From assembly GCA_051745935.1 (NCBI GenBank), contig JBNJEM010000194.1:1-11581 (forward strand): DNA of 11,581 nt, written 5' to 3'. Position numbers and translations under genes: made by a program. The stretch comes from JBNJEM01 sp051745935. GTDB lineage: Bacteria; Planctomycetota; Planctomycetia; Pirellulales; Pirellulaceae. The notes under the pieces were generated by a model. It made no database searches, was not told the origin of the DNA, and was given only the letters and a program-made list of their open reading frames with translations. Position 1 is the stretch's first letter. Each line of letters starts with the position of its first letter. Positions 1-6,565 of the stretch are shown piece after piece.

Positions 1-334
1 CCCCCGAGGCTACCAGGACAGCCGCCATGCCCCCCCTCTCTTGAGGCAAGGCAATGCCGCCACATGCAGCTGGCACGCGGGCCCCGGTAGGGCGCGGAAA
101 AACTCCAAGTCAGTGCCCGCTCAAAAGAGTTGCGGAGAAAACCGCAGCATTGCATAATTCAGAGAATTCAGTTCTCCCGAGTGTCGCACTTCATGGCGCC
201 ACACGCGCTTCGACGGGCAACGTTGAACGCGCTCTTCCGCCCGTGGTGTTATGCAACGGCAAGGTCTGCTTCAACCACGGAGGACACGGACTTGAGAGAG
301 AGCATAGTTTACCCGTGTTGATCAGTGTTCCGCC
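1..334. other. Intergenic, no gene seen
   Basis: I see no convincing coding region here. Open frames exist on both strands but have no ribosome-binding site and no recognisable protein motif, and one of them simply runs on through the downstream repeats. The only notable item is a 16-bp word at 96-111 (ggaaaaactccaagtc) that recurs in the same orientation at 11494-11509. Confidence 0.5.
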
Positions 335-376
335 TAACTTCATCATTCGAAATTCCTTGCTCGATATTCGATATTC
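335..376 (+). repeat. Family A repeat, copy A1
   Basis: This is a 42-bp core repeat containing tcattcgaaattccttgctc followed by two overlapping gatattc units. The similarity to A4 starts earlier, at about 311 (shared acccgtgttgatcagtgtt), and continues through gtggttac near 398. The core is AT-rich compared with its surroundings and stays open in several frames on both strands, so it creates false ORFs. From memory, such repeats recur in planctomycete and verrucomicrobial genomes; I could not search to confirm this. Confidence 0.85.
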
Positions 377-448
377 TCTCCGTGCCTTCTGTGGTTACCT
401 TCATAAACTCTCCGGCGCATTCCCCGCCAGAGCCGCTGGACGTCCCCC

Positions 449-490
449 TAACTTCATCATTCGAAATTCCTTGCTCGATATTCGATATTC
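449..490 (+). repeat. Family A repeat, copy A2
   Basis: This copy has the same 42-bp core as A1, identical by eye, starting 114 bp after A1 in the same orientation. It lacks the gttgatcagtgttccgc leader of A1 and is followed by a different sequence, so only the core is shared. A1 and A2 form the only tandem pair of this family in the window. Confidence 0.85.
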
Positions 491-1050
491 CGTCCGATCT
501 AGCAACGTGCTCTGAACGATGGAAATCCTTTCATTTTCCTATCGAAATCACAAACACTTCAGAGAAACTTGCAATTACGGGGAAAAGTCAAAGTGTCACG
601 CGGCATGGCCATGGCACACGTCGTGTAACTGTTGCAGGCGATACGGGTGGCACAACACGGTATCCCATGAGCTCACCTTGAGTTGAATCAAATAAAACGC
701 CGATGACACCGAGCGGTGAATCTCGCAACGCTGCGTCTTCGAGTTGCGGGCACGCTCCCGTACGCTTCCACGCACCTGGAAAGAAGGGGGGCGTCGTGGC
801 TGTGTCCATGGGCCCTGGCATGCGGACGCGCCGAGGCGTGGCACGCCGGGTCGTCGATGAGGCCGCCGGAGCGGCTCCCGCGGACGACCGGTTCGATTTC
901 AGTGCGGTGGGGCTATGAGTGGTCCGGCGCCATCGATGCATGTCGGTTCCGCGGGGCCGTGTCGCTTCACGGCGTGGCCTTGGCCTCCCCGTGCCGGAAC
1001 GTGTCCCTGATTCCTCGACGGCCTTCAAGGGACGAGGGTTCGTCACGCTG
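491..1050. other. Intergenic, no gene supported
   Basis: About 560 bases without a gene I can defend. An open frame of 185 codons on the minus strand (588-1145) and plus-strand frames at 703-918 and 716-1075 overlap one another. Their products are rich in Arg, Ala, Pro and Thr, with no domain, no signal peptide and no ribosome-binding site, as expected of chance frames in GC-rich DNA. A decayed gene cannot be excluded. Confidence 0.45.
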
Positions 1051-1078
1051 TTGGCATGGACTGCATCTTGACTAATAT
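1051..1078 (+). promoter_or_regulatory. Candidate sigma70-type promoter for the GT2/SpeE-like operon
   Basis: A ttggca box (1051-1056) is separated by 16 bp from a taatat box (1073-1078). Transcription would start near 1085, leaving a leader of about 23 nt that contains the gagcagg ribosome-binding site and the GTG start at 1108. This is a pattern match only; planctomycete promoters are often less canonical. Confidence 0.35.
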
Positions 1079-1107
1079 CGACCCTCCAATCCTGAGCAGG
1101 TGATTCA

Positions 1108-1710
1108 GTGGACCTCTCCTTGAGCATCGTTGTTCCAGTGCACAATGCGGAAAGTACCCTTGCTCGTACTGTGTACCATTTATTGGATCTCGTTCCGGAT
1201 ATTACGGACCGCTTCGAGATCTTGGTAGTGGACGACGCGTCCAGTGACCAGACCGAGGAGATCGCGCATGAGTTGGCCCTGCAGTATCCCCAGGTCCGCG
1301 CGGCGCGTCACTCAACCCGGAAAGGGCAAACCGCGGCCGTGCAAACAGCTCTGACTCAATCCACCGGCGACGTGGTTTTCGTGCAGGAAGAAGGCAGCGG
1401 CGTTTGCTGCAGTGAAATCCAGAAACTGTGGGAGATGCGCCACGATCGACGTTTGGTGATGGCGCGGGCCGAGAAGCCTCGTAAAATCCCCAGCCCGCAT
1501 TTACTTGACCGAGTCGCGGGGTGGGGCGAACAATTGCGCAACGGGCAAGCCACGGCCCCGGGCGGCATTCAGATGATCCGCCGGGAGGCGGTGGCCGAGC
1601 TGGAACGACTTGGAGCCGACAGCGAGGAGGTTCGTGTCCGCCACGTCTCGACCTCGAATCCGTTTTTATACTCCGTCCCTCCAACGGCCGCGACTGCTGA
1701 TTCAAGATAA
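1108..1710 (+). CDS. Short GT2-like glycosyltransferase with altered DXD motif
   Basis: This 200-residue protein starts with the typical GT-A fold of family 2 glycosyltransferases: LSIVVPVHN at residues 5-13 and VVDDASSDQT at 40-49, the nucleotide-binding acidic site. The segment GDVVFVQEEG (87-96) falls where the metal-binding DXD normally lies but reads Gln-Glu-Glu, so metal-dependent transfer of a sugar from a nucleotide sugar may be impaired or changed. The protein is shorter than most family members (about 230-350 residues) and has no membrane segment, so it is probably cytoplasmic. The start is GTG, chosen because gagcagg lies 7 bases upstream and the conserved N-terminus begins right there. 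It is separated by 11 bases from the next gene and is probably co-transcribed with it. Family membership is fairly sure; substrate is unknown. Confidence 0.8.
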   Translation: MDLSLSIVVPVHNAESTLARTVYHLLDLVPDITDRFEILVVDDASSDQTEEIAHELALQYPQVRAARHSTRKGQTAAVQTALTQSTGDVVFVQEEGSGVCCSEIQKLWEMRHDRRLVMARAEKPRKIPSPHLLDRVAGWGEQLRNGQATAPGGIQMIRREAVAELERLGADSEEVRVRHVSTSNPFLYSVPPTAATADSR

Positions 1711-1721
1711 GCGAGGCCACG

Positions 1722-2609
1722 ATGTTCTTTCCCCAGCGTTATTATTCGGCGTTTCTGCTCGTTCTGGCGTTTCTGCTTGTGTCCTGGTTTGCGAACCAGG
1801 AGGTTTTGGCGGAAAAGGCTTTGTATGACCAGAAATCCGCCTACAACAGAATCATCGTCACCGAAGACGAACGCGGAATGCGGACGCTTCGATTCGAGAA
1901 GGACGGGGGACGGCAAAGTGTGGTGAAGATGGGGGACCCGGATCACCTGGAGTTGCCCTATGCTCGCGTGATGTTGCTGCCGCTTGCCTGCGTGGAGGCA
2001 CCCCAGCGAGTGCTCATTGTGGGGCTCGGTGGCGGCACGATTCCGATGTTTCTGCGCCGCCATTTTCCAGAAACAAGCATTGACGTCGTGGAAATCGACC
2101 CCAAGGTTGTCGCGGTCGCCAAGCGGTTTTTCGGCTTTCGCGAAGATGCCAAAATGCAGGTTCACGTGGAGGATGGACGGCGGTTCATTGAGAAACACCG
2201 AGACCGATACGATATCATTTTCCTGGACGCGTACGACTCCGGACGGATCCCCTATCACTTGGTCACCCGCGAGTTCCTTGACGCCGTGCGCGATGCACTG
2301 ACCGCCCGGGGCGTTGTTGCCGGGAACCTCTGGAGTACCAGTCGGGAGCCCCCTTACCGCTCCATGGTTCGAACGTACGACCACGTATTCAAATCGGTCA
2401 AGGTGTTTGACGTCCCGAATAGGACCAATAGGATCCTCATTGCCACCGCCCGTGCCAAGTCCATCCGATGGGATAAGTTGAGCCAACGAGCCGAAGCGAT
2501 ATCCAAACGGCATCGGTGGGGATTCAATCTGGGCGTTTATGTTCGCGGTGGCATGCAGGATACTCATCCGCATCGCAAAACCGGTCGAGTTTTGAAGGAT
2601 CCCGAATAA
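1722..2609 (+). CDS. Membrane-anchored spermidine-synthase-like protein
   Basis: This 295-residue protein has a hydrophobic N-terminal segment (residues about 9-24), acting as an uncleaved anchor or signal, followed by a SAM-type Rossmann domain of the spermidine synthase superfamily. Visible motifs are DGGRQSV (61-67) and DHLELPYARVML (74-85), matching the substrate-loop region of SpeE proteins, GLGGGTIP (101-108), VEIDP (123-127), EDGRRF (150-155) and FLDAYD (167-172). Canonical enzymes carry GGGDG, with an aspartate that helps bind decarboxylated SAM; here a threonine follows GGG. Real putrescine aminopropyltransferase activity is therefore doubtful, and a different aminopropyl or methyl transfer is possible. 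The ATG start has gcgagg just upstream and follows the glycosyltransferase gene by 11 bases. I am confident of the superfamily but not of the reaction. Confidence 0.82.
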   Translation: MFFPQRYYSAFLLVLAFLLVSWFANQEVLAEKALYDQKSAYNRIIVTEDERGMRTLRFEKDGGRQSVVKMGDPDHLELPYARVMLLPLACVEAPQRVLIVGLGGGTIPMFLRRHFPETSIDVVEIDPKVVAVAKRFFGFREDAKMQVHVEDGRRFIEKHRDRYDIIFLDAYDSGRIPYHLVTREFLDAVRDALTARGVVAGNLWSTSREPPYRSMVRTYDHVFKSVKVFDVPNRTNRILIATARAKSIRWDKLSQRAEAISKRHRWGFNLGVYVRGGMQDTHPHRKTGRVLKDPE

Positions 2610-2638
2610 AACGCCCGGCATGATGCTCGGCGGGTTTC

Positions 2639-2695
2639 CGCCCCGCTGATCCCACATTCCAAACAGCTTATGATGTTGGATGTGGCAGCGGGGCG
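2639..2695 (+). terminator. 57-nt hairpin after the operon, terminator-like
   Basis: A perfect 10-bp outer stem, cgccccgctg (2639-2648) with cagcggggcg (2686-2695), continues inward with ccacat/atgtgg and ccaa/ttgg around a loop of about 13 nt. It begins 29 nt after the stop codon of the spermidine-synthase-like gene. No T-run follows, so it may be an RNA 3'-end stabiliser or a Rho-linked structure rather than a classical intrinsic terminator. Confidence 0.5.
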
Positions 2696-2783
2696 ATCAC
2701 CGCAGTCAACCGCAGCGGACGGGGTCCGGAACGACGGGGTGACCTCGACCGGCATGGCGGTCGGGTGGTAGCTTAACAGCCGG

Positions 2784-3036
2784 GTAGCCGTTCACGGGTG
2801 TCGCTACATGACCTGGACACGCAAGGCCCGCATGGATGCCACGGGCTTGTCCCGTGGTGGTTCACGCTCGCCGCTACAAACCGGCCAGACACACCACGCC
2901 TGCCCGTCGGTAGCGTGGAATGTAACGGACCACGGGACAAGCCCGTGGCATTTGCACCTGGAAAAGCCTTTCCTGAATATGTGCAACGGACGTGCGAACG
3001 TCCGCGGACATTAGTCTTTTACTCGTGAACGGTTAC
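2784..3036. mobile_element. Family B element, copy B1: MITE-like, 253 bp
   Basis: The element has 16-bp terminal inverted repeats: gtagccgttcacgggt at the left (2784-2799) and, read as reverse complement, gtaaccgttcacgagt at the right (3021-3036), with 14 of 16 matching. It is flanked immediately by the 8-bp direct repeat acagccgg (2776-2783 and 3037-3044), a likely target-site duplication. It encodes no protein I can recognise. Inside is a perfect 23-bp inverted repeat (2836-2858 with 2929-2951), each arm itself a small hairpin, ccacggg-cttgt-cccgtgg. A second copy of exactly the same length lies at 9882-10134. No transposase is present, so it would need one supplied in trans. Translated frames of this DNA (CHGLVPW, GTSPWH) resemble, from memory, spurious proteins annotated in planctomycete genomes. 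Confidence 0.8.
2836..2951. repeat. Perfect 23-bp inverted repeat inside B1
   Basis: The arms at 2836-2858 and 2929-2951 are exact reverse complements separated by 70 bases. Each arm also folds on itself as ccacggg-cttgt-cccgtgg (2839-2857) or its complement (2930-2948). The DNA or RNA could therefore switch between two small hairpins and one long stem. Confidence 0.85.
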
Positions 3037-3149
3037 ACAGCCGGTAACAACGTCTGGTTCCCGGTTTCGACCGTAAAACATGGGTCGTGCAGTGCGTGGC
3101 CCAATCTCGCTCATTAGAGTGCGGCACCTTCAACAGAGAGCGCAGGGTT

Positions 3150-4070
3150 ATGGAATATCGACTGAGCGGTTTGGTGGCTGCCACCTATACGCCCATGGAC
3201 GATGCGGGGCGGTTGAACCTGGTTGAAGTCCCGTCCCTGGTGGAGCGGCTGATTGGCGAGGGGGTGCGCGGGCTTTACGTGTGTGGTAGTACGGGAGAAG
3301 GCGCGTCGTTGACGGGGGGCGAGCGTCGTTTGGTGGCGGAGGCGTTCGTCGAAGCGGCGGCCAGGCGGGTACCCGTGATCGTTCAAGTGGGACACAACAG
3401 TGTGTCGGAAGCGGCCGAATTGGCGGCCCATGCGCAGGGGATCGGGGCCGACGTGGTGTCGGCTGTCGCGCCCTCGTATTTCAAGGTGGGCACGGTGGAG
3501 TTGTTGGTGGAATGCATGGAGTCGATCGCCTCGGCCGCGCCCGATTTGCCGTTTTACTACTACCACATCCCTGCTCTGAGCGGTGCCACGCTGGACATGG
3601 CTCGGTTTCTGGAGCAGGCGGGCACGCGCATTTGCAATCTGGCCGGGATCAAATACACGTGTCCCACGGTTCACGAGTACCAGATCTGCCACGAATTCGA
3701 CAATGGACGGTTCGACATTGTTTGGGGGGCCGATGAAATGTTACTGTCGGCCTTGGTGGCGGGGGCGCGGGGGGCTATTGGCAGCACGTACAATATCGCC
3801 GCCCCGCTTTACCAACGCCTCGTCGCGGCGTTCGATGCCGGCGATCTCGAAGAGGCCAGACATTTGCAGTACCAGTCGGTGACGATGATCCGAACGATTT
3901 ATCAGTTTCCCTTTCATCCAGCCATGAAACAGATCATGAAGATGCTAGGGACGGATTGCGGACGGTGCCGTTTGCCGCAGCCGCGCCTGTCAGACGCGGA
4001 GGTCGCCGAGCTGCATGAGAGACTTGACCAAATCGGCTTTTTCAATTGGGGACGTCCCCGAGCGGATTGA
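3150..4070 (+). CDS. nanA: N-acetylneuraminate lyase (DHDPS/NAL superfamily aldolase)
   Basis: This class I aldolase of 306 residues splits N-acetylneuraminate into pyruvate and N-acetylmannosamine, the first cytoplasmic step of sialic acid breakdown. The pyruvate-binding motif GSTGEG is at 46-51, the catalytic tyrosine lies in YYYHIPALSG (136-145, probably Y138), and the Schiff-base lysine is K168 in GIKYT. FYYYHIPAL and GADEMLLSALVAGARGAIGSTYN-type segments resemble vertebrate N-acetylneuraminate lyase more than dihydrodipicolinate synthase, which argues for the sialic acid role. The frame is open from 3087, but the ATG at 3150 is preferred: gcaggg lies just upstream and the conserved LSGLVAATYTPM begins at residue 5. 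The length is usual for the family. It precedes the sulfatase gene on the same strand, separated by repeat A3, so the two are probably transcribed separately. A related 2-keto acid aldolase is the main alternative. Confidence 0.88.
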   Translation: MEYRLSGLVAATYTPMDDAGRLNLVEVPSLVERLIGEGVRGLYVCGSTGEGASLTGGERRLVAEAFVEAAARRVPVIVQVGHNSVSEAAELAAHAQGIGADVVSAVAPSYFKVGTVELLVECMESIASAAPDLPFYYYHIPALSGATLDMARFLEQAGTRICNLAGIKYTCPTVHEYQICHEFDNGRFDIVWGADEMLLSALVAGARGAIGSTYNIAAPLYQRLVAAFDAGDLEEARHLQYQSVTMIRTIYQFPFHPAMKQIMKMLGTDCGRCRLPQPRLSDAEVAELHERLDQIGFFNWGRPRAD

Positions 4071-4100
4071 GGGGGTGAGAGTGGCAGGACTGGAACAATT

Positions 4101-4224
4101 CAGTGTTCCGCCTAACTTCATCATTCGACATTCCTTGCTCCATATTCGATATTCGCTCCGTGACTTCCGTGGTTACCAAAAACGTCCGTGCAGTCCGAGG
4201 GCTTGGCGGCCCGAGACCCCATAA
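4101..4224 (+). repeat. Family A repeat, extended copy A3
   Basis: The 42-bp core is at 4113-4154 with two substitutions relative to A1 by eye. Similarity to A4 begins with cagtgtt and continues after the core through ggttac, aaaa, gtccgtg, agggcttggc and cccataa. It starts about 30 bases after the nanA stop codon and precedes the sulfatase promoter region. Together with A4 it flanks the sulfatase gene as a direct repeat of roughly 120 bp. Confidence 0.85.
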
Positions 4225-4264
4225 GCAAACCATGCCGATTTCCGAGAGGGACGCGTTGCCCTTG

Positions 4265-4294
4265 TTGCCAGCCGCCGTCACGGGCCGGTACAAT
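4265..4294 (+). promoter_or_regulatory. Candidate sigma70-type promoter for the sulfatase gene
   Basis: A ttgcca box (4265-4270) and a tacaat box (4289-4294) are separated by 18 bp. A start near 4301 would give a leader of about 60 nt. The position between repeat A3 and the sulfatase start fits an independent promoter for this gene. This is a pattern match only. Confidence 0.38.
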
Positions 4295-4360
4295 AATTGG
4301 GTCGCCTCAAGATCCAATATCTCAGTGCGTTACTGTCACCTTTACCCTGGAGAATCTCTC

Positions 4361-6217
4361 ATGCGCCGCTTCCTTGCCTTCTTGCTGCTGCTTGTTCCCG
4401 CCGTGGCCGTCGCGAGTGATCGTCCCAACATTTTGTGGATCAGCTGCGAGGATATCAGTCCCCATCTCGGCTGTTACGGCGACCCTCGGGCAACAACCCC
4501 CAACCTGGACCAGCTGGCCACGGAAGGGGTCCGATTCACGCAAGCGCACCACGTGCACGGTGTCTGCGCGCCCGCGCGAACGGGTATCATCACCGGCATG
4601 TATCCCACGTCGGTGGGCTGCAATCACATGCGGTGCAAGGGGCTCTTGCCCGAGCACGTGAAGCCATTCCCGCACTATTTGAAGGAGTCCGGTTACTATT
4701 GCACCAATAATAGCAAGACCGACTACAATTTTCATTGGAACAAGTCGGAGGTCTGGCATGAGAGTTCCGGGAAGGCGCATTGGCGTGATCGTCCCGACCC
4801 CGATATGCCATTTTTCGCGGTCTTTAATTTCACCATGTGCCACGAATCCCGTGTCTGGCCTCGGAATCATGCCAACGTGGTGAAGGACCTGCCCGAAGAT
4901 GTGCTTCACGATCCAGCGGAAATGACGCTTCCCGCTTACTATCCGGACACTCCAAAAGTTCGCGAGTCAATGGCGCGACTCTATGACGTCATTACCGCGA
5001 TGGACGTGGCGGCGGGACGAATTCTTGACCAACTGGAAGAAGATGGTCTTGCGGAGGATACCATTGTCATCTTTTGGTCGGATCATGGCGACGGGTTGCC
5101 GCGAGCCAAACGGTGGATCTACGATTCCGGGACCCGCGTGCCGATGATTGCTCGCATTCCCGAGAAATTCCGCCAAGGCGACTACGGCAAGCCTCGGACC
5201 ACGGATGATCGGCTCGTCAGCCTGATTGATTTGGGTCCGACCAGTTTGAACCTGGCGGGGCTCGATGTGCCCGATCACATGCATGGCCAGCCGTTCCTTG
5301 GCTCCAACCAGCCCGAGCCGCGCCAGTACGTACACGCTGCTCGCGACAGAATCGATGAACGCTACGACATGGTCCGGATGGTCCGTGACCGCCGTTACCG
5401 TTACATGCGAACCTATATGCCGTGGTATCCGACGCTGCGGCGAATCAGTTACGCCGAACGGAACGCCATCCGCCAGGAAATGCGACGGCTGTACGCGGCC
5501 GGAACGCTGAAACCGGAAGCCGCCCAGTTCCTTAAACCCACGCGACCGTACGAGGAGCTTTACGACACGCAGGCCGACCCCGATGAAGTGAAGAATCTGG
5601 TTGGGGATCCCGAATACGACGACGTATTGGAGGGTTTGCGTGACGAGTGTGACCGCTGGATGCTGGAAACTCGTGACGTGCAACTGTTGGCCGAACCCTT
5701 TTTGGTGGCGGCCGATAAGAAGCAGGGTAATCGGCGTTCGGTGATGACCGGACCCGACGGGACGGCGCGAGCAAACCGGTTGCTGAGCATCGCGGGAGAC
5801 GTGGCCAGTGGCAGCGCGGAACGGGAACGATTAGCGGAGTGCCTAACCGATGCGGACGCGGCCGTTCGGTGGTGGGGAGCCATGGGGTTGGGCAACGATA
5901 AACGCCTGGCTCGCGAGCTGGCTCGGCCGCTGCAGGACGCGCTCGGCGACGAATGTGCCGCGGTCCGAGTCGCCGCGGCTCGAGCCCTGGACCGAGCGGG
6001 AGACACCGACGCGGCACTCCCCGTCCTGGCCGCCGCGTTGGATTCCGACAACGGCGCGACGCGGCTGTGGGCCATCACGGTGTTGGACGAAATGGATGAG
6101 CGAGCGCGACCGGTCGTCGACTCTATCCGCCAGGCGGCGAAGCAAAGAGGCGGCATCGAACTTGGAAACTACGTCCAACGCGTCGCGCAGACCGCCATGG
6201 AGGAACTGCAACAGTAA
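4361..6217 (+). CDS. Exported sulfatase (S1, N-sulfoglucosamine-sulfohydrolase-like) with C-terminal HEAT repeats
   Basis: This enzyme of 618 residues hydrolyses sulfate esters or N-sulfate groups on a glycan outside the cytoplasm. A Sec signal peptide covers about residues 1-19 (MRRFLAFLLLLVPAVAVAS). The sulfatase domain opens with NILWISCED (23-31). The motif CAPAR (69-73) carries C69, the cysteine converted to formylglycine, and R73; DHG at 241-243 and K250 belong to the metal and active site. The domain runs to about residue 460. A tail of about 140 residues rich in Ala, Arg, Leu and Asp follows, with HEAT/PBS-lyase-type repeats (AAVRWWGAMGLG, CAAVRVAAARALDRAGD, GATRLWAITVLDEM). The frame is open from 4103 through repeat A3, but the ATG at 4361 is correct: ggag precedes it and the signal peptide starts there. 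The overall look is closest to heparan N-sulfatase-like planctomycete sulfatases; the exact substrate is not determinable. No maturation enzyme is in the window. Confidence 0.92.
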   Translation: MRRFLAFLLLLVPAVAVASDRPNILWISCEDISPHLGCYGDPRATTPNLDQLATEGVRFTQAHHVHGVCAPARTGIITGMYPTSVGCNHMRCKGLLPEHVKPFPHYLKESGYYCTNNSKTDYNFHWNKSEVWHESSGKAHWRDRPDPDMPFFAVFNFTMCHESRVWPRNHANVVKDLPEDVLHDPAEMTLPAYYPDTPKVRESMARLYDVITAMDVAAGRILDQLEEDGLAEDTIVIFWSDHGDGLPRAKRWIYDSGTRVPMIARIPEKFRQGDYGKPRTTDDRLVSLIDLGPTSLNLAGLDVPDHMHGQPFLGSNQPEPRQYVHAARDRIDERYDMVRMVRDRRYRYMRTYMPWYPTLRRISYAERNAIRQEMRRLYAAGTLKPEAAQFLKPTRPYEELYDTQADPDEVKNLVGDPEYDDVLEGLRDECDRWMLETRDVQLLAEPFLVAADKKQGNRRSVMTGPDGTARANRLLSIAGDVASGSAERERLAECLTDADAAVRWWGAMGLGNDKRLARELARPLQDALGDECAAVRVAAARALDRAGDTDAALPVLAAALDSDNGATRLWAITVLDEMDERARPVVDSIRQAAKQRGGIELGNYVQRVAQTAMEELQQ

Positions 6218-6237
6218 TCCTGAATCCGGGACGCGGC

Positions 6238-6371
6238 ACCCGTGTTGATCAGTGTTCTGCCTAACTTCATCATTCGAAATTCCTTGCTCGATATTCGATA
6301 TTCTCTGCGTGCCTTCCATGGTTACAAAAATGTCCGTGAACGTTTAGGGCTTGGCAGCCTAAGAACCCATA
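6238..6371 (+). repeat. Family A repeat, extended copy A4
   Basis: The core at 6262-6303 is nearly identical to A1. The leader acccgtgttgatcagtgtt (6238-6256) is shared with A1, and the tail to about 6371 is shared with A3. It begins 20 bases after the sulfatase stop codon. A ccgtgaacgttta motif near 6332-6344 resembles the ends of the family B element and may link the two families. Confidence 0.85.
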
Positions 6372-6464
6372 ACGGGCTGTAAAATGCGATGGTCCTTTTA
6401 GGGACGCAACGGCACGTGGGCAATGAGCGCACGGGGGACGCGGACGGCGGCTGGAAAGGGAATT

Positions 6465-6503
6465 GAATATTGAATATCGAGCAAGGAATCATGAATGACG
6501 AAG
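6465..6503 (-). repeat. Family A repeat, inverted core copy A5
   Basis: Read on the minus strand this matches the A core over about 38 bases with a few substitutions: cttgctcgatattcaatatt replaces cttgctcgatattcgatatt. It lies between the convergent sulfatase and FAD-oxidoreductase genes, facing A4, and ends directly against the B3 fragment. Neither the leader nor the tail of the longer A copies is present. Confidence 0.78.
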
Positions 6504-6504
6504 G

Positions 6505-6564
6505 AAAACCGTTCACGGGCAAAAGACTGATATCCACGAGCGTTCGCATGTCCGTTGCACATAT
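6505..6564 (-). mobile_element. Truncated family B element, fragment B3
   Basis: About 60 bp match the right end of B1 in reverse orientation, with roughly 50 of 60 identical by hand alignment. The fragment begins at the terminal repeat (aaccgttcacggg) and stops at gttgcacatat, where B1 continues with sequence absent here. The 23-bp inverted repeat and the other terminus are missing. It abuts repeat A5 on one side and a further B-type terminus (6566) on the other. Confidence 0.7.
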
Positions 6565-6565
6565 G

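Noticed and set aside
54..681. Overlapping plus-strand frames across repeats A1 and A2
   Set aside because: Their only repeated protein segments (NSLLDIRYS, SSFEIPCSIFDI) are translations of the A core in different frames.
588..1145. A 185-codon minus-strand frame
   Set aside because: Low-complexity composition, no ribosome-binding site, no domain, and it overlaps the promoter and start of the glycosyltransferase gene.
2670..2772. A 33-codon frame (MMLDVAAGRSPQ...) after the spermidine-synthase-like gene
   Set aside because: It starts within the 57-nt hairpin and has no ribosome-binding site or recognisable feature.
2839..2948. The ccacggg hairpins read as a CRISPR-like repeat
   Set aside because: There are only two units, in inverted rather than direct orientation, within one bounded element, and no cas genes are present.
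4103..4360. An N-terminal extension of the sulfatase frame back through repeat A3
   Set aside because: It translates repeat DNA, has no ribosome-binding site, and would bury the signal peptide that begins at 4361.
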